Position numbers and translations under genes: made by a program. This document shows positions 41,063 to 54,343 of a stretch of 64,000 nt of DNA, one piece after another. The notes under the pieces are model-generated. The model was given only the letters and a program-made list of their open reading frames with translations, did not search any database and was not told where the DNA came from. This stretch comes from Microvirga sp. (GTDB lineage: Bacteria; Pseudomonadota; Alphaproteobacteria; Rhizobiales; Beijerinckiaceae): NCBI GenBank assembly GCA_029266525.1, contig JAQSWQ010000012.1, positions 1-64,000 of the forward strand, written 5' to 3'. Numbering within the stretch: the first letter of the stretch is position 1; every line of letters starts with the position of its first letter.

Positions 41063-41533
41063 ATGTCCCGCCGTCACCGCGCCGAGAAGCGCGAGATCAT
41101 CCCGGACCCGAAGTTCGGGGATGTCGTCGTCACGAAGTTCATGAACTCGGTGATGTACGAGGGCAAGAAGTCGGTCGCCGAGCGCATCGTCTACGGCGCC
41201 CTGGAGATCATCGAGAGCCGCGCCAAGGCGAACCCGCTCGAGGTGTTCAAGGCGGCGCTCGACAACGTTGCGCCGGCAATCGAGGTTCGCTCGCGGCGCG
41301 TCGGCGGCGCGACCTACCAGGTGCCGGTGGAGGTCCGTCCGGAGCGCCGCCAGGCGCTCGCGATCCGCTGGCTGATCCAGGCGGCGCGCAGCCGGAACGA
41401 CAAGACCATGGTCGAACGTCTCTCGGCGGAGCTGCTCGACGCCGCCAACAACCGCGGCAACGCGGTGAAGAAGCGCGAGGATACGCACCGGATGGCCGAG
41501 GCCAACCGCGCCTTCTCGCATTACCGCTGGTAA
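41063..41533 (+). CDS. rpsG: 30S ribosomal protein S7
   Basis: The 156-residue head protein starts [20 protein letters not shown] and contains [20 protein letters not shown] and [20 protein letters not shown]. It nucleates assembly of the 30S head and lies 18 bp after rpsL; in other bacteria it represses this operon by binding its message. Confidence 0.98.
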   Translation: MSRRHRAEKREIIPDPKFGDVVVTKFMNSVMYEGKKSVAERIVYGALEIIESRAKANPLEVFKAALDNVAPAIEVRSRRVGGATYQVPVEVRPERRQALAIRWLIQAARSRNDKTMVERLSAELLDAANNRGNAVKKREDTHRMAEANRAFSHYRW

Positions 41534-41561
41534 CGGCGGACTCTTTCGGAGCTTTCAGGCG

Positions 41562-43637
<2,076 letters not shown>

Positions 43638-43696
43638 AGCGGGCGCTTCCCTCACATCAACGCACAGCAGAAAAGTCTCACGGAAGGAGCCGGGCA

Positions 43697-44887
43697 ATGG
43701 CCAAAGAGAAGTTCTCCCGCACGAAGCCCCACTGCAACATTGGCACGATCGGGCACGTCGATCACGGCAAGACGTCGCTGACCGCGGCGATCACCAAGGT
43801 GCTGGCGGAGACCGGCAAGGCCAGCTTCACGGCGTACGACCAGATCGACAAGGCGCCGGAGGAGAAGGCCCGCGGCATCACGATCTCGACCGCCCACGTC
43901 GAGTACGAGACCGACAAGCGCCATTACGCCCATGTCGATTGCCCCGGCCACGCCGACTACGTGAAGAACATGATCACCGGCGCGGCGCAGATGGACGGCG
44001 CAATCCTCGTAGTCTCGGCCGCCGACGGCCCGATGCCGCAGACCCGCGAGCACATCCTGCTCGCCCGCCAGGTCGGCGTGCCGGCGCTCGTCGTATATAT
44101 GAACAAGGTCGACATGGTCGACGACCCCGAGCTTCTCGACCTTGTCGAGCTCGAAGTGCGCGAGCTCCTGTCGAAGTACGACTTCCCCGGCGACGACATC
44201 CCGATCGTCAAGGGCTCGGCGCTGTGCGCGCTCGAGGACCGGGAGCCGAAGATCGGCCACGACTCGGTGCTCGAGCTCATGAAGGCGGTCGACGACTACA
44301 TCCCGCAGCCGGAGCGCCCGATCGACCAGCCGTTCCTGATGCCGATCGAGGACGTGTTCTCGATCTCGGGACGCGGCACTGTGGTCACCGGCCGCGTCGA
44401 GCGCGGCATCGTGAAGGTCGGGGAGGAGGTCGAGATCGTCGGCCTGCGCGCGACGCAGAAGACCACGGTCACCGGCGTCGAGATGTTCCGCAAGCTCCTC
44501 GACCAGGGCCAGGCCGGCGACAATGTCGGCGTGCTCCTGCGCGGCACCAAGCGCGAGGATGTCGAGCGCGGCCAGGTCGTCTGCAAGCCCGGCTCGGTGA
44601 AGCCGCACACCCGCTTCAAGGCCGAGGCCTACATCCTGACCAAGGAGGAGGGCGGGCGCCACACACCGTTCTTCACCAACTATCGTCCGCAGTTCTACTT
44701 CCGCACGACCGACGTGACCGGCGTCGTGACGCTGCCGGAAGGCACCGAGATGGTGATGCCGGGCGACAACGTGACCATGGACGTCACGTTGATCGTGCCG
44801 ATCGCCATGGAGGAGAAGCTGCGCTTTGCGATCCGCGAGGGCGGCCGCACCGTCGGCGCGGGCGTCGTCGCCTCGATCGTCGAATAA
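43697..44887 (+). CDS. tuf: Translation elongation factor Tu
   Basis: The 396-residue GTPase has GHVDHGKT (19-26), the effector segment [31 protein letters not shown] and NKVD. It delivers aminoacyl-tRNA to the ribosome. A GGAGCC site precedes the ATG. Only one tuf copy is in the window; many proteobacteria have a second one near secE-nusG. Confidence 0.98.
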   Translation: MAKEKFSRTKPHCNIGTIGHVDHGKTSLTAAITKVLAETGKASFTAYDQIDKAPEEKARGITISTAHVEYETDKRHYAHVDCPGHADYVKNMITGAAQMDGAILVVSAADGPMPQTREHILLARQVGVPALVVYMNKVDMVDDPELLDLVELEVRELLSKYDFPGDDIPIVKGSALCALEDREPKIGHDSVLELMKAVDDYIPQPERPIDQPFLMPIEDVFSISGRGTVVTGRVERGIVKVGEEVEIVGLRATQKTTVTGVEMFRKLLDQGQAGDNVGVLLRGTKREDVERGQVVCKPGSVKPHTRFKAEAYILTKEEGGRHTPFFTNYRPQFYFRTTDVTGVVTLPEGTEMVMPGDNVTMDVTLIVPIAMEEKLRFAIREGGRTVGAGVVASIVE

Positions 44888-44905
44888 GGAAGCTGGAAGA
44901 AACGG

Positions 44906-44940
44906 CGCGGCCGCTTCCGGTCGGCCGCGTCCTTTCTCTT
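44906..44940 (+). terminator. Possible terminator or attenuator between tuf and rpsJ
   Basis: CGCGGCCG (44906-44913) and CGGCCGCG (44922-44929) form a perfect 8-bp stem with an 8-nt loop, followed by the T-rich TCCTTTCTCTT. It may end the str transcript partly before the S10 genes, which start 15 bp later. Confidence 0.5.
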
Positions 44941-44954
44941 GAACAGGTTAACCC

Positions 44955-45263
<309 letters not shown>

Positions 45264-45310
45264 GCCTTCACGGCTCGGGGCTTCGGACAAGCGCCTTAGA
45301 GGATACGCAC

Positions 45311-46042
45311 ATGCGCTCAGGCGTCATCGCACAGAAGGTCGGCATGACCCGCGTCTTCACGGACGCAGGCGAGCACGTCCCGGTGACGGTCCTGAAGGTC
45401 GACAGCTGCCAGGTCGTCGCCCATCGGACCAAGGACAAGAACGGCTACACCGCGCTCCAGCTCGGCGTCGGCAAGGCCAAGGTGAAGAACGTCTCGGCCG
45501 CCGAGCGCGGCCGCTTTGCCGTGGCCAAGGTCGAGCCGAAGCGCAAGCTCGCGGAATTCCGGGTGACCGACGACGCGGTCATCCCGGTCGGGGCCGAGAT
45601 CACGGCGGACCACTTCATACCGGGCCAGTTCGTCGACGTGACGGGCACGACCACGGGCAAGGGCTTCGCCGGCGGCATGAAGCGCTGGAACTTCAGCGGG
45701 CTTCGCGCCTCGCACGGCGTTTCGATCTCGCACCGCGCGATCGGCTCGACCGGCGGACGCCAGGATCCGGGCAAGACCTTCAAGAACAAGAAGATGGCGG
45801 GCCATCTCGGGGTCGAGCGCGTGACGACGCAGAACCTGCGCGTCGTCCAGACCGATCCCGAGCGCGGGCTGATCCTCATCGAGGGCGCGGTCCCGGGCGT
45901 CGCCGGTGGCTGGATCTATGTGCGCGACGCGGTCAAGCGGAAGCTCCCGGCCGAGGTGCCGATGCCGGGCAAGTTCCGTGGTCCCGCGAACGACGCCGCC
46001 CCGGCGGAGGCTGCGGCTCCGGCGCCTGAGGAGAATGCGTGA
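45311..46042 (+). CDS. rplC: 50S ribosomal protein L3
   Basis: The 243-residue protein starts [20 protein letters not shown] and contains [20 protein letters not shown], whose Gln/Arg region is near the peptidyl-transferase centre. An Ala/Pro/Glu-rich C-terminal tail of about 25 residues ([15 protein letters not shown]) extends past the E. coli-type end, as in many alphaproteobacteria. The stop overlaps the rplD start. Confidence 0.97.
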   Translation: MRSGVIAQKVGMTRVFTDAGEHVPVTVLKVDSCQVVAHRTKDKNGYTALQLGVGKAKVKNVSAAERGRFAVAKVEPKRKLAEFRVTDDAVIPVGAEITADHFIPGQFVDVTGTTTGKGFAGGMKRWNFSGLRASHGVSISHRAIGSTGGRQDPGKTFKNKKMAGHLGVERVTTQNLRVVQTDPERGLILIEGAVPGVAGGWIYVRDAVKRKLPAEVPMPGKFRGPANDAAPAEAAAPAPEENA

Positions 46043-46662
46043 TGAAGATCGACGTCAGCACGCTTGACGGCGCGAGCGCCGGCTCGGTCGAGCTCGACGA
46101 GGCCATCTTCGGCCTCGAGCCCCGCGCCGACATCCTGCAGCGCTGCGTGCGCTGGCAGCTCGCCAAGCGCCGGGCCGGCACGCATGCGGTCAAGAACCGT
46201 TCGGACATCGACCGGACGACCAAGAAGATCTACAAGCAGAAGGGCACCGGCAATGCTCGCCACGGCGCCGCGAGCGCCCCCCAGTTCCGGGGCGGCGGCC
46301 GGGCCTTCGGCCCGCAGGTGCGCAGCCACGAGCACGACCTGCCGAAGAAGGTGCGGGCGCTTGCTTTGAAGCACGCGCTGTCGGCGAAGGCGAAGGGCGC
46401 TTCCCTCATCGTCGTCGACGACGTGCGCGTCGAGGCGGCAAAGACCAAGGCGCTGAAGGAGCGCTTCGGCAAGCTCGGCCTCGAGAGCGTGCTCATCATC
46501 GGCGGGGCCGAGATCGACGCCGGCTTCCAAAGGGCGGCCCGCAACATCCCCAACGTTGACGTCCTGCCGGTGCAGGGGATCAACGTGTACGACATCCTGC
46601 GGCGGGAGAAGCTCGTGCTGACCCGCGCCGCGGTCGATGCGCTGGAGGCGCGCTTCAAATGA
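46042..46662 (+). CDS. rplD: 50S ribosomal protein L4
   Basis: The 206-residue protein is taken from the ATG at 46042, overlapping the rplC stop by one base; a GTG codon directly in front could also serve. It contains [20 protein letters not shown], the loop that lines the exit tunnel, and [19 protein letters not shown]. In E. coli L4 represses the S10 operon; whether that holds here is unknown. Confidence 0.97.
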   Translation: MKIDVSTLDGASAGSVELDEAIFGLEPRADILQRCVRWQLAKRRAGTHAVKNRSDIDRTTKKIYKQKGTGNARHGAASAPQFRGGGRAFGPQVRSHEHDLPKKVRALALKHALSAKAKGASLIVVDDVRVEAAKTKALKERFGKLGLESVLIIGGAEIDAGFQRAARNIPNVDVLPVQGINVYDILRREKLVLTRAAVDALEARFK

Positions 46663-46955
46663 GTCTCGATCCGCGCCACTACGACGTGATCGTCAGCCCG
46701 GTCATCACCGAGAAGGCCACGACGCTCTCGGAGCACAACAAGGTCGTCTTCCGCGTGCGGAAGGACGCGACCAAGCCGCAGATCAAGGAAGCGGTCGAGC
46801 GGCTGTTCGACGTCAAGGTCGTGAGCGTCAACACGCTCCTGACCAAGGGCAAGGTCAAGATGTTCCGCGGAAAGCGCGGCCAGCGCTCGGACGTGAAGAA
46901 GGCGGTCGTGACCCTCGCCGAGGGCCAATCGATCGACGTCACGACGGGGCTGTGA
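46659..46955 (+). CDS. rplW: 50S ribosomal protein L23
   Basis: The 98-residue protein contains [20 protein letters not shown] and the arm [21 protein letters not shown]23 sits at the tunnel exit and docks trigger factor and SRP. It overlaps the end of rplD by 4 bp. Confidence 0.97.
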   Translation: MSLDPRHYDVIVSPVITEKATTLSEHNKVVFRVRKDATKPQIKEAVERLFDVKVVSVNTLLTKGKVKMFRGKRGQRSDVKKAVVTLAEGQSIDVTTGL

Positions 46956-46974
46956 GGGTTAAGGGACCAATCCG

Positions 46975-47814
46975 ATGGCTTTGAAGACCTTCAACCCGGT
47001 CACGCCGAGCCTGCGGCAGCTCGTTCTTGTCGACCGCGGCGAGCTCTACAAGGGCAAGCCGGTCAAGGCGCTGACCGAGGGCAAGATCGGCACCGGCGGC
47101 CGCAACAACCTCGGCCGCGTGACCGTGCGCTTCCGCGGCGGCGGCCACAAGCAGGCCTACCGCTACGTCGACTTCAAGCGGCGCGGGCGCGGGGGCGAGG
47201 CGGCGACGGTCGAGCGGATCGAGTACGACCCGAACCGCACGGCCTTCATCGCGCTGATCAGCTACCCCGACGGGGAGCAATCCTACATTCTCGCGCCGCA
47301 GCGGCTTGCGCCCGGCGACCAGGTGGTCTCGGGCGACCAGGTCGACATCAAGCCGGGCAACGCCATGCCGATCGGCAACATGCCGGTGGGCACGATCGTC
47401 CACAATATCGAGCTCAAGCTCGGCAAGGGCGGGGCGCTCGCGCGCTCGGCCGGGACCTATGCCCAGATCGTCGCTCGCGACCAGGGCTACGTCACGGTCC
47501 GCCTAAACTCGGGCGAGCAGCGTCTCGTGCACGGGCAGTGCTTCGCTTCGGTCGGCGCAGTCTCGAACCCGGACCACATGAACATCTCGATCGGCAAGGC
47601 CGGCCGCAACCGCTGGCTCGGCAAGCGCCCGCACAACCGCGGCGTCGCCATGAACCCGATCGACCACCCGCATGGCGGCGGCGAAGGCCGCACCTCGGGC
47701 GGGCGCCATCCGGTGACCCCGTGGGGCTTCCCGACCAAGGGCAAGAAGACCCGGTCCAACAAGCGGACCGACCAGTTCATCGTGTCGAGCCGACACGACC
47801 GCAAGAAGAAGTAA
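46975..47814 (+). CDS. rplB: 50S ribosomal protein L2
   Basis: The 279-residue protein contains [20 protein letters not shown] and the essential loop [20 protein letters not shown] near residues 222-241, with the conserved histidine close to the peptidyl-transferase centre. It ends with a basic tail (SSRHDRKKK). Confidence 0.98.
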   Translation: MALKTFNPVTPSLRQLVLVDRGELYKGKPVKALTEGKIGTGGRNNLGRVTVRFRGGGHKQAYRYVDFKRRGRGGEAATVERIEYDPNRTAFIALISYPDGEQSYILAPQRLAPGDQVVSGDQVDIKPGNAMPIGNMPVGTIVHNIELKLGKGGALARSAGTYAQIVARDQGYVTVRLNSGEQRLVHGQCFASVGAVSNPDHMNISIGKAGRNRWLGKRPHNRGVAMNPIDHPHGGGEGRTSGGRHPVTPWGFPTKGKKTRSNKRTDQFIVSSRHDRKKK

Positions 47815-47826
47815 GAGGCGCGAGAG

Positions 47827-48105
47827 ATGGCACGTTCGATCTGGAAGGGCCCGTTCGTCGACGGCTACCTTCTCAAGAAGGCCGAGGCCTCGCGGGCGTC
47901 GTCCCGCAACGAGGTGATCAAGATCTGGAGCCGCCGCTCCACGATCCTGCCGCAGTTCGTCGGGCTGACCTTCGGCGTCTACAACGGGCAGAAGCACATC
48001 CCGGTCTACGTGACCGAGGAGATGGTCGGCCACAAGTTCGGCGAGTTCTCGCCGACCCGCACCTTCCACGGGCACGCGGCCGACAGGAAGGCGAAGAGGA
48101 AGTAA
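47827..48105 (+). CDS. rpsS: 30S ribosomal protein S19
   Basis: The 92-residue protein starts [20 protein letters not shown] and has the signature [19 protein letters not shown]. It forms a pair with S13 in the 30S head. Confidence 0.98.
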   Translation: MARSIWKGPFVDGYLLKKAEASRASSRNEVIKIWSRRSTILPQFVGLTFGVYNGQKHIPVYVTEEMVGHKFGEFSPTRTFHGHAADRKAKRK

Positions 48106-48106
48106 G

Positions 48107-48493
48107 ATGGGCAAGGCCGCCACACCCCGAGCTCTGCCGGACAACGAGGCGAAGGCCGTCGCGCGCATGCTGCGGGTCTCGCCGCAGAAGCTCAACCTCG
48201 TCGCGCAGCTGATCCGGGGCAAGAAGGTCGCGACAGCGCTCGCCGACCTCGAGTTCTCGCGGAAGCGCATCTCGCGCGAGGTGCGCAAATGCCTCGAGAG
48301 CGCGATCGCCAACGCCGAGAACAACCACGACCTCGACGTCGACGATCTCGTGGTCAAGGAGGCCTTCGTCGGCAAGGCGCTCGTCCTGAAGCGCTTCCAC
48401 GCGCGGGCCCGCGGCCGCGGCGCACGTATCCTGAAGCCGTTCTCGAACCTCACCATCGTGGTTCGGGAAGTGCCTGCCGAAGCGCAGGCGTGA
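48107..48493 (+). CDS. rplV: 50S ribosomal protein L22
   Basis: The 128-residue protein contains [20 protein letters not shown] and, toward the C-terminus, the tunnel beta-hairpin [20 protein letters not shown] that narrows the exit tunnel and is a macrolide-resistance site. One base separates it from rpsS. Confidence 0.97.
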   Translation: MGKAATPRALPDNEAKAVARMLRVSPQKLNLVAQLIRGKKVATALADLEFSRKRISREVRKCLESAIANAENNHDLDVDDLVVKEAFVGKALVLKRFHARARGRGARILKPFSNLTIVVREVPAEAQA

Positions 48494-48502
48494 GGTGATC
48501 TG

Positions 48503-49225
48503 ATGGGTCAGAAAGTCAACCCGATCGGTCTGCGGCTCGGCATCAACCGGACCTGGGACTCGCGCTGGTTCGCCGGCAAGGGCGAGTACGCCAAGCTGAT
48601 GCACGAAGACATGGCGGTGCGCGAGGCGCTGATGAAGCAGCTGAAGCAGGCCGCGGTGTCGAAGATCGTGATCGAGCGTCCGCACAAGAAGTGCCGCGTG
48701 ACGATCCACTCGGCACGGCCGGGCGTGGTCATCGGCAAGAAGGGCGCCGACATCGAGAAGCTGCGCAAGCTCGTGGGAAGGATGACCGACGCCGACGTCA
48801 CCATCAACATCGTCGAGGTGCGCAAGCCCGAGGTCGACGCGACGCTCGTCGCGGAGTCGATTGCCCAGCAGCTCGAGCGCCGCGTCGCCTTTCGCCGTGC
48901 CATGAAGCGCGCCGTCCAGTCGGCGATGCGGCTTGGCGCCGAGGGCATCCGCATCAACTGCTCGGGCCGCCTCGGCGGGGCCGAGATCGCCCGCATGGAG
49001 TGGTACCGCGAGGGCCGGGTTCCGCTGCACACGTTGCGCGCGGACGTCGACTACGGCACCGCGACCGCGTTCACGACCTACGGCACCTGCGGCATCAAGG
49101 TCTGGATCTTCAAGGGCGAGATCCTCGAGCACGATCCGATGGCCCAGGACAAGCGCCTGACGGACGAGGGCGGCCGCTCGGGCGGACGGCGCGACCGCGA
49201 CCGCGACCGCGAGCAGGCCGCGTAA
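48503..49225 (+). CDS. rpsC: 30S ribosomal protein S3
   Basis: The 240-residue protein starts [20 protein letters not shown], has the KH domain with the GxxG loop in [18 protein letters not shown], and the C-terminal signature [19 protein letters not shown]. The tail is rich in Arg and Asp ([10 protein letters not shown]). It lines the mRNA entry site. Confidence 0.98.
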   Translation: MGQKVNPIGLRLGINRTWDSRWFAGKGEYAKLMHEDMAVREALMKQLKQAAVSKIVIERPHKKCRVTIHSARPGVVIGKKGADIEKLRKLVGRMTDADVTINIVEVRKPEVDATLVAESIAQQLERRVAFRRAMKRAVQSAMRLGAEGIRINCSGRLGGAEIARMEWYREGRVPLHTLRADVDYGTATAFTTYGTCGIKVWIFKGEILEHDPMAQDKRLTDEGGRSGGRRDRDRDREQAA

Positions 49226-49252
49226 GCGCTGAGAGGGATTTAGAGGTTCGCC

Positions 49253-49666
49253 ATGCTGCAACCCAAGAAGACCAAGTTCCGCAAGCAGTTCAAGGGCCGC
49301 ATCCGCGGCACCTCGAAGGGCGGCACGGAGCTGAATTTCGGCCAGTTCGGCTTGAAGGCGCTCGAGCCGGAGCGCGTCACCGCGCGCCAGATCGAGGCGG
49401 CGCGGCGCGCCATCACGCGCCAGATGAAGCGCCAGGGCCGCGTCTGGATCCGGGTTTTCCCGGACGTGCCGGTGTCGCAGAAGCCGACCGAGGTGCGGAT
49501 GGGCAAGGGCAAGGGAGCGCCCGAGTTCTGGGCCGCCCGTGTCGCGCCCGGCCGCATCATGTTCGAGATCGACGGCGTGCCGGAGGACATCGCGCGCGAG
49601 GCGCTGCGTCTCGGCGCGGCGAAGCTGCCGATCAAGACGCGCTTCATCCAGCGCATCGCCGAGTAA
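49253..49666 (+). CDS. rplP: 50S ribosomal protein L16
   Basis: The 137-residue protein starts [19 protein letters not shown], has [19 protein letters not shown] and the signature [19 protein letters not shown]. It helps position the A-site tRNA. Confidence 0.98.
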   Translation: MLQPKKTKFRKQFKGRIRGTSKGGTELNFGQFGLKALEPERVTARQIEAARRAITRQMKRQGRVWIRVFPDVPVSQKPTEVRMGKGKGAPEFWAARVAPGRIMFEIDGVPEDIAREALRLGAAKLPIKTRFIQRIAE

Positions 49667-49677
49667 GGAGGGCCGCC

Positions 49678-49890
49678 ATGAAATCGACGCAGAGGCTCTC
49701 GGACCTGAAGGTGATGACGCCGGACCAGCTTCAGGACCGGCTCCTGTCGCTGAAGAAGGAGCAGTTCAATCTGCGCTTCCAGCGTGCGACCGGCCAGCTC
49801 GAGAACACCGCGCGGGTGCGCGAGGTCCGCAAGGACATCGCGCGGGTGCGCACGCTGCAGCGGCAAAAGCCCGCCGAAGCGAAGGCCTGA
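49678..49890 (+). CDS. rpmC: 50S ribosomal protein L29
   Basis: The 70-residue two-helix protein contains [20 protein letters not shown] and [18 protein letters not shown]. It lies at the tunnel exit with L23. The ATG follows GGAGGGCCGCC. It starts 11 bp after rplP. Confidence 0.96.
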   Translation: MKSTQRLSDLKVMTPDQLQDRLLSLKKEQFNLRFQRATGQLENTARVREVRKDIARVRTLQRQKPAEAKA

Positions 49891-49900
49891 GGAGAACGAG

Positions 49901-50194
49901 ATGCCGAAGCGCGTTTTGCAAGGCGTCGTGATCAGCGACAAGCAGGACAAGACCGTGGTGGTCAAGGTCGAGCGTCGCTTCACGCACCCCGTCATGAAGA
50001 AGACGGTACGCCGCTCGAAGAATTACCACGCCCATGACGAGGCGAACTCGGCGAAGGTCGGGGACACGGTCTTCATCCAGGAGTCGCGGCCGTACTCGAA
50101 GCTGAAGAGCTGGGAGCTCGTGCCGGCCGACAGTGGCGGGGGCACCGGGCTCCTTGACAAGGTCAAGGCGGCGATCGGGCTGTCGAAGGGTTGA
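49901..50194 (+). CDS. rpsQ: 30S ribosomal protein S17 with C-terminal extension
   Basis: The 97-residue protein starts [20 protein letters not shown] and has the signature KYHAHDE-like segment [20 protein letters not shown]. The usual length is 80-90; the extra tail here is [19 protein letters not shown], with a glycine linker and a short helix. The start ATG follows GGAGAACGAG. It is the last gene of the S10 group. Confidence 0.95.
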   Translation: MPKRVLQGVVISDKQDKTVVVKVERRFTHPVMKKTVRRSKNYHAHDEANSAKVGDTVFIQESRPYSKLKSWELVPADSGGGTGLLDKVKAAIGLSKG

Positions 50195-50398
50195 GCGGGC
50201 AAAAGGGGAGCGCCATATCGGCATCTCTCCCCTCGATGACGGCCGGGCGCGAGCCCGGCTTTGTGAGACGGCCTTGACGGGCGCTTGCGCCCCGTCGCGG
50301 CGGAACAAGAGCAGGGGACGGCAGATCCCCATCAGGCGTAGTCCGGCCGGCATCGGGTCGTCCGGAAACCGCCCTGAGAGAAGGAAAGGATCAAGGCC
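50195..50398. other. Gap between the S10 and spc clusters with two hairpins
   Basis: The 204-bp gap holds GCCGGGC-GCGA-GCCCGGC (50242-50259) followed by TTTG, and an imperfect stem GACGGGCGC / GCGCCCCGTC (50276-50296). They could end part of the S10 transcript or mark a promoter region for the spc cluster. No gene is seen. Confidence 0.45.
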
Positions 50399-50767
50399 AT
50401 GATCCAGATGCAGACCAATCTCGACGTCGCCGACAATTCCGGCGCGCGCCGCGTGATGTGCATCAAGGTCCTGGGCGGCTCGAAGCGGAAATACGCCGGC
50501 GTCGGCGACATCATCGTGGTGTCGGTGAAGGAGGCGATCCCGCGCGGGCGCGTGAAGAAGGGCGACGTCATGAAGGCGGTGGTGGTGCGCACCGCGAAGG
50601 ACGTGCACCGCCCGGACGGCTCGGTCATCCGCTTCGACAAGAACGCGGCCGTGCTGATCAACAATCAGAAGGAGCCGATCGGCACCCGCATCTTCGGCCC
50701 GGTGCCGCGCGAGCTTCGCGCCAAGAACCACATGAAGATCATTTCGCTCGCGCCGGAGGTGCTCTGA
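50399..50767 (+). CDS. rplN: 50S ribosomal protein L14
   Basis: The 122-residue protein starts [20 protein letters not shown] and has the signature [20 protein letters not shown]. It forms an intersubunit bridge with L19. The stop overlaps the rplX start. Confidence 0.98.
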   Translation: MIQMQTNLDVADNSGARRVMCIKVLGGSKRKYAGVGDIIVVSVKEAIPRGRVKKGDVMKAVVVRTAKDVHRPDGSVIRFDKNAAVLINNQKEPIGTRIFGPVPRELRAKNHMKIISLAPEVL

Positions 50768-51084
50768 TGGCCGCGAAGATCAAGAAGGGCGACAAGGTCG
50801 TCGTCCTTACCGGCCGCGACAAGGGCCGCTCGGGCGAGGTCGTGCAGGTCATGCCGAGGGAGGAGCGCGCGCTCGTCCGCGGCGTCAACATGGTCAAGCG
50901 CCACCAGCGCCAGACCATGAACCAGGAGGGCGGCATCATCTCGAAGGAGGCGCCGCTCCATCTCTCGAACCTCGCGGTCGCCGATCCGAAGGACGGCAAG
51001 CCGACGCGGGTAGGATTCAAGGTTCTGGACGACGGGCGCAAGGTTCGTTTCGCCAAGCGCTCGGGGGATCTGATCGATGGCTGA
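50767..51084 (+). CDS. rplX: 50S ribosomal protein L24
   Basis: The 105-residue protein has a KOW motif ([20 protein letters not shown]) and [19 protein letters not shown]. It helps start 50S assembly. It overlaps rplN by one base and rplE by 8 bases. Confidence 0.97.
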   Translation: MAAKIKKGDKVVVLTGRDKGRSGEVVQVMPREERALVRGVNMVKRHQRQTMNQEGGIISKEAPLHLSNLAVADPKDGKPTRVGFKVLDDGRKVRFAKRSGDLIDG

Positions 51085-51793
51085 CAAGCAGAAGACCGAC
51101 AAGGCGAAGGGCGACAAGCAGGCCAAGCCGGCGCAGGCGAAGCCGCGGCAGCAGGGCGGCGTCGAGCCGAAGGCCAAGAAGGCGCAGCAGCAGGGCGGCG
51201 ACAAGGCCGGCGCGGCGAAGCAGGCGCAGCCGAAGCAGTCGCTCGAGGGCTACACGGCGCGCATGCGCAAGCACTACGACGAGGTCGTGCGCCCGAAGCT
51301 CGTCGACGAGTTCGGCTACAAGAATCCGATGGAGGTGCCGAAGATCGAGAAGATCACGCTCAACATGGGCGTCGGCGAGTCCACCGCGGATTCGAAGAAG
51401 GCGACGGTTGCCGCCGAGGACCTCGCGCTGATCGCCGGCCAGAAGCCGGTGGTGACGCGCGCCCGCAAGGCGATCTCGCAGTTCAAGGTGCGCGAGAACA
51501 TGCCGATCGGGTGCAAGGTCACGCTGCGCAAGACGCGGATGTACGAGTTCCTGGACCGGCTCGTCACCATCGCGCTGCCGCGCGTGCGCGACTTCCGGGG
51601 CCTGAACCCGAAATCCTTCGACGGGCGCGGCAACTACGCGCTCGGCATCAAGGAGCACCTGGTCTTCCCGGAGATCAACTACGACAAGGCCGAGGCCGTG
51701 TGGGGCATGGATGTCGTCATCACGACGACGGCCAAGACCGACGCCGAGGCCAAGGCGCTCCTATCCCACTTCAACTTCCCGTTCCGGCAGTGA
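51077..51793 (+). CDS. rplE: 50S ribosomal protein L5 with unusual N-terminal extension
   Basis: The product is 238 residues, while L5 is normally 180-190. Residues 1 to about 58 are a Lys/Gln/Ala-rich, low-complexity leader ([20 protein letters not shown]), and the standard domain starts near residue 60 ([20 protein letters not shown]). The core has [28 protein letters not shown] and [20 protein letters not shown]. The start at 51077 overlaps the rplX stop and follows a GGGGG site, so the extension is likely translated. An internal ATG at about 51263 would give a normal-length L5 but lacks a clear ribosome site. L5 binds 5S rRNA and contacts the P-site tRNA. Confidence 0.95.
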   Translation: MADKQKTDKAKGDKQAKPAQAKPRQQGGVEPKAKKAQQQGGDKAGAAKQAQPKQSLEGYTARMRKHYDEVVRPKLVDEFGYKNPMEVPKIEKITLNMGVGESTADSKKATVAAEDLALIAGQKPVVTRARKAISQFKVRENMPIGCKVTLRKTRMYEFLDRLVTIALPRVRDFRGLNPKSFDGRGNYALGIKEHLVFPEINYDKAEAVWGMDVVITTTAKTDAEAKALLSHFNFPFRQ

Positions 51794-51832
51794 GATCGCC
51801 GATCTCAGACGCGGACACCGGAGACAAGCTGC

Positions 51833-52138
51833 ATGTCTAAGAAAAGCTCAGTCGAGAAGAACAACCGGCGCAAGAAGCTGGTGAAGCAGTACAAGGGCCG
51901 TCGCGAGCGGCTGCTCGCCGTTGCGAACGACGAGTCGAAAGCCATGGAGGAGCGCTTCGAGGCGCGCCTCAGGCTTGCCGAGCTGCCGCGCAACGCCAAT
52001 CCGACCCGCGTCCGCAACCGGTGCGAGATGACCGGCCGGCCGCGGGCGTACTACCGCAAGCTCGGGCTGTCGCGCATCGCGCTTCGGGAACTCGGCTCGA
52101 AAGGGCTGATCCCGGGCCTCGTCAAGTCGAGCTGGTAA
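51833..52138 (+). CDS. rpsN: 30S ribosomal protein S14 (zinc-independent type)
   Basis: The 101-residue protein is the long form without the CxxC pairs of the zinc type. It contains [20 protein letters not shown] and ends [16 protein letters not shown]. It belongs to the 30S head. Confidence 0.97.
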   Translation: MSKKSSVEKNNRRKKLVKQYKGRRERLLAVANDESKAMEERFEARLRLAELPRNANPTRVRNRCEMTGRPRAYYRKLGLSRIALRELGSKGLIPGLVKSSW

Positions 52139-52150
52139 GGGGAGGCCTCG

Positions 52151-52549
52151 ATGGCGATCAACGATCCCGTGGGCGACATGCTCACCCGCATCCGCAACGC
52201 GCAGATGCGCCGCCGCGGCAACGTCACCACGCCGGGCTCGCGGCTGCGTGCCAGCGTGCTCGAGGTGCTGAAGTCGGAAGGCTATATCCGCGACTTTTCG
52301 ACGACCGAGTTCGGCAACGGCCGGACCGAGTTCAACATCGAGCTGAAATACTTCGACGGCGAGCCGGTGATCCGGAAGGTCGAGCGGGTGTCGAAGCCCG
52401 GACGGCGCGTCTATGCCTCGGTCGGCGCCATGCCGCGCGTCGCCGACGGCCTCGGCATCACCATCCTCTCGACGCCTCAGGGCGTCATGGCCGATCACGA
52501 GGCCCGCGAGAGGAACGTGGGCGGCGAAGTGCTCTGCAAGGTCTTCTGA
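52151..52549 (+). CDS. rpsH: 30S ribosomal protein S8
   Basis: The 132-residue protein starts [20 protein letters not shown] and ends with the signature [20 protein letters not shown]. In E. coli S8 binds the rplE region of its own message to regulate the spc operon; this has not been shown here. Confidence 0.98.
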   Translation: MAINDPVGDMLTRIRNAQMRRRGNVTTPGSRLRASVLEVLKSEGYIRDFSTTEFGNGRTEFNIELKYFDGEPVIRKVERVSKPGRRVYASVGAMPRVADGLGITILSTPQGVMADHEARERNVGGEVLCKVF

Positions 52550-52591
52550 CCGCAAAGAGCCCGCCAGAAACGAACCACGGGGAGACCAGAC

Positions 52592-53125
52592 ATGTCTCGA
52601 GTAGGCAAGAAGCCCGTCGCGGTGCCGTCCGGCGTGACGGCGACCGTCACCGGCCAGACGGTGAGGATGAAGGGTGCGAAGGGCGAATTGTCCTTCCTCG
52701 TCCCGGACGAGGTTACGGTCGCGATGGAGAACGGCGCCGTGGCCGTGAACCCGCGCGACGAGACGAAGACCGCCCGCGCCAAATGGGGGATGTCGCGGGC
52801 CCAGGTCGCGAACCTGGTCGAGGGCGTGGCCAAGGGCTTCGAGAGGAAGCTCGAGATCAACGGCGTCGGCTATCGTGCGCAGGTCGCCGGCAAGGTGCTC
52901 AAGCTCTCGCTCGGCTACAGCCACGACGTCGAATACCCGATCCCGGCCGGCATCGCGATCGCGACCCCGAAGCCGACCGAGATCGTCGTCACGGGGATCG
53001 ACAAGCGGCAGGTCGGCCAGACCGCCGCCGAGATCCGGGAGTTCCGCTCGCCCGAGCCCTACAAAGGCAAGGGCGTGAAATATTCGAGCGAGTTCATCTT
53101 CCGCAAGGAAGGCAAGAAGAAGTAG
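52592..53125 (+). CDS. rplF: 50S ribosomal protein L6
   Basis: The 177-residue protein starts [19 protein letters not shown] and has the duplicated L6 fold with the C-terminal signature [20 protein letters not shown]. It lies near the factor-binding site and starts 42 bp after rpsH. Confidence 0.98.
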   Translation: MSRVGKKPVAVPSGVTATVTGQTVRMKGAKGELSFLVPDEVTVAMENGAVAVNPRDETKTARAKWGMSRAQVANLVEGVAKGFERKLEINGVGYRAQVAGKVLKLSLGYSHDVEYPIPAGIAIATPKPTEIVVTGIDKRQVGQTAAEIREFRSPEPYKGKGVKYSSEFIFRKEGKKK

Positions 53126-53136
53126 GGGCAGCATCC

Positions 53137-53499
53137 ATGGCTGAGAAACTCGGAGCCGGGGACCGCCGCAGGGCGCGGATCCGCCGCGCCATCCGCAAGG
53201 CGGCGAACGGCCGCCCGCGGCTGTCGGTGTTCCGCTCCTCGAAGCAGATCTATGCGCAGGTCATCGACGACGAGCGCGGCATCACGATCGCCGCCGCCTC
53301 CTCGCTCGAGAAGGACATGCGCGGCAAGCTGAAGACCGGTGCCAATGTCGACGCGGCGAAAGAGGTCGGGCGCATGATTGCGGAGCGCGCCGGCGCCGCC
53401 GGCGTGAAGCAGGTGGTGTTCGACCGCGGCGGCTATCTCTATCACGGCCGCGTCAAGGCGCTGGCCGACGCCGCCCGCGAGGGCGGGCTCGATTTCTAA
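53137..53499 (+). CDS. rplR: 50S ribosomal protein L18
   Basis: The 120-residue protein is taken from the ATG at 53137 ([20 protein letters not shown]). It contains [20 protein letters not shown] and [20 protein letters not shown]. It binds 5S rRNA together with L5. Confidence 0.97.
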   Translation: MAEKLGAGDRRRARIRRAIRKAANGRPRLSVFRSSKQIYAQVIDDERGITIAAASSLEKDMRGKLKTGANVDAAKEVGRMIAERAGAAGVKQVVFDRGGYLYHGRVKALADAAREGGLDF

Positions 53500-53563
53500 C
53501 GGCGGGTCGAACGAATCCCATTCAAGCGAGCGGGTCCGCCGCCCGCGCAAGTGAGACGGTGAC

Positions 53564-54130
53564 ATGGCAAGAGAACCGAGAGATCGCTCCGGCGATCGCG
53601 AGAAGGACAGCGAGTTCGTCGACCGGCTGGTGCACATCAACCGGGTGGCCAAGGTCGTGAAGGGCGGCCGCCGCTTCGGTTTCGCGGCGCTCGTCGTGGT
53701 CGGCGACCAGAAGGGCCGCGTCGGCTTCGGCCACGGCAAGGCCCGGGAGGTGCCGGAGGCGATCCGCAAGGCGACCGACGCGGCAAAGCGCGGCATGATC
53801 CGCGTCGCGTTACGCGAGGGCCGCACGCTCCATCATGACGTCAATGGCCGCTGGGGCGCAGGCAAGGTCATCTTGCGCGCGGCGCCGCAGGGCACCGGTA
53901 TCATCGCCGGAGGCCCGACCCGCGCCGTCTTCGAGGCGCTCGGCATGCAGGACGTCGTCGCGAAGTCGCTCGGCTCCTCGAACCCCTACAACCTCGTGCG
54001 CGCAACCTTCAACGCGCTGAAGAACGAGGATTCGCCGCGCTCGGTCGCGGCGCGCCGCGGCCTCAAGGTCTCAACGCTGCAGTCCCGCCGCCGCATCACC
54101 GACGGCGATGCCGCCGCCGCGGAATCCTGA
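53564..54130 (+). CDS. rpsE: 30S ribosomal protein S5
   Basis: The 188-residue protein has [20 protein letters not shown] and the spectinomycin loop region, followed by [20 protein letters not shown] and [18 protein letters not shown]. It helps keep decoding accurate. Confidence 0.98.
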   Translation: MAREPRDRSGDREKDSEFVDRLVHINRVAKVVKGGRRFGFAALVVVGDQKGRVGFGHGKAREVPEAIRKATDAAKRGMIRVALREGRTLHHDVNGRWGAGKVILRAAPQGTGIIAGGPTRAVFEALGMQDVVAKSLGSSNPYNLVRATFNALKNEDSPRSVAARRGLKVSTLQSRRRITDGDAAAAES

Positions 54131-54141
54131 GGAGGCGGATG

Positions 54142-54330
54142 ATGGCTGAGACCAACACGGTCACCGTGCGCCAGATCGGCTCGCCGATCCGTCGCGACGC
54201 CAAGCAGCGCCAGACCCTCGTCGGGCTCGGGCTGAACAAGCTGCACCGCTCCTCGACCCTGCGCGACACCCCCGCGGTGCGCGGCATGATCGAGAAGGTC
54301 AAGCACCTCGTGCGCGTCGAAAGCGCGTGA
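54142..54330 (+). CDS. rpmD: 50S ribosomal protein L30
   Basis: The 62-residue protein starts [20 protein letters not shown]. Of two adjacent ATG codons (54139 and 54142), the second has better spacing from GGAGG at 54131-54135. It contains [20 protein letters not shown], the L30 core. Confidence 0.95.
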   Translation: MAETNTVTVRQIGSPIRRDAKQRQTLVGLGLNKLHRSSTLRDTPAVRGMIEKVKHLVRVESA

Positions 54331-54343
54331 TCCGGAGGGCGCG

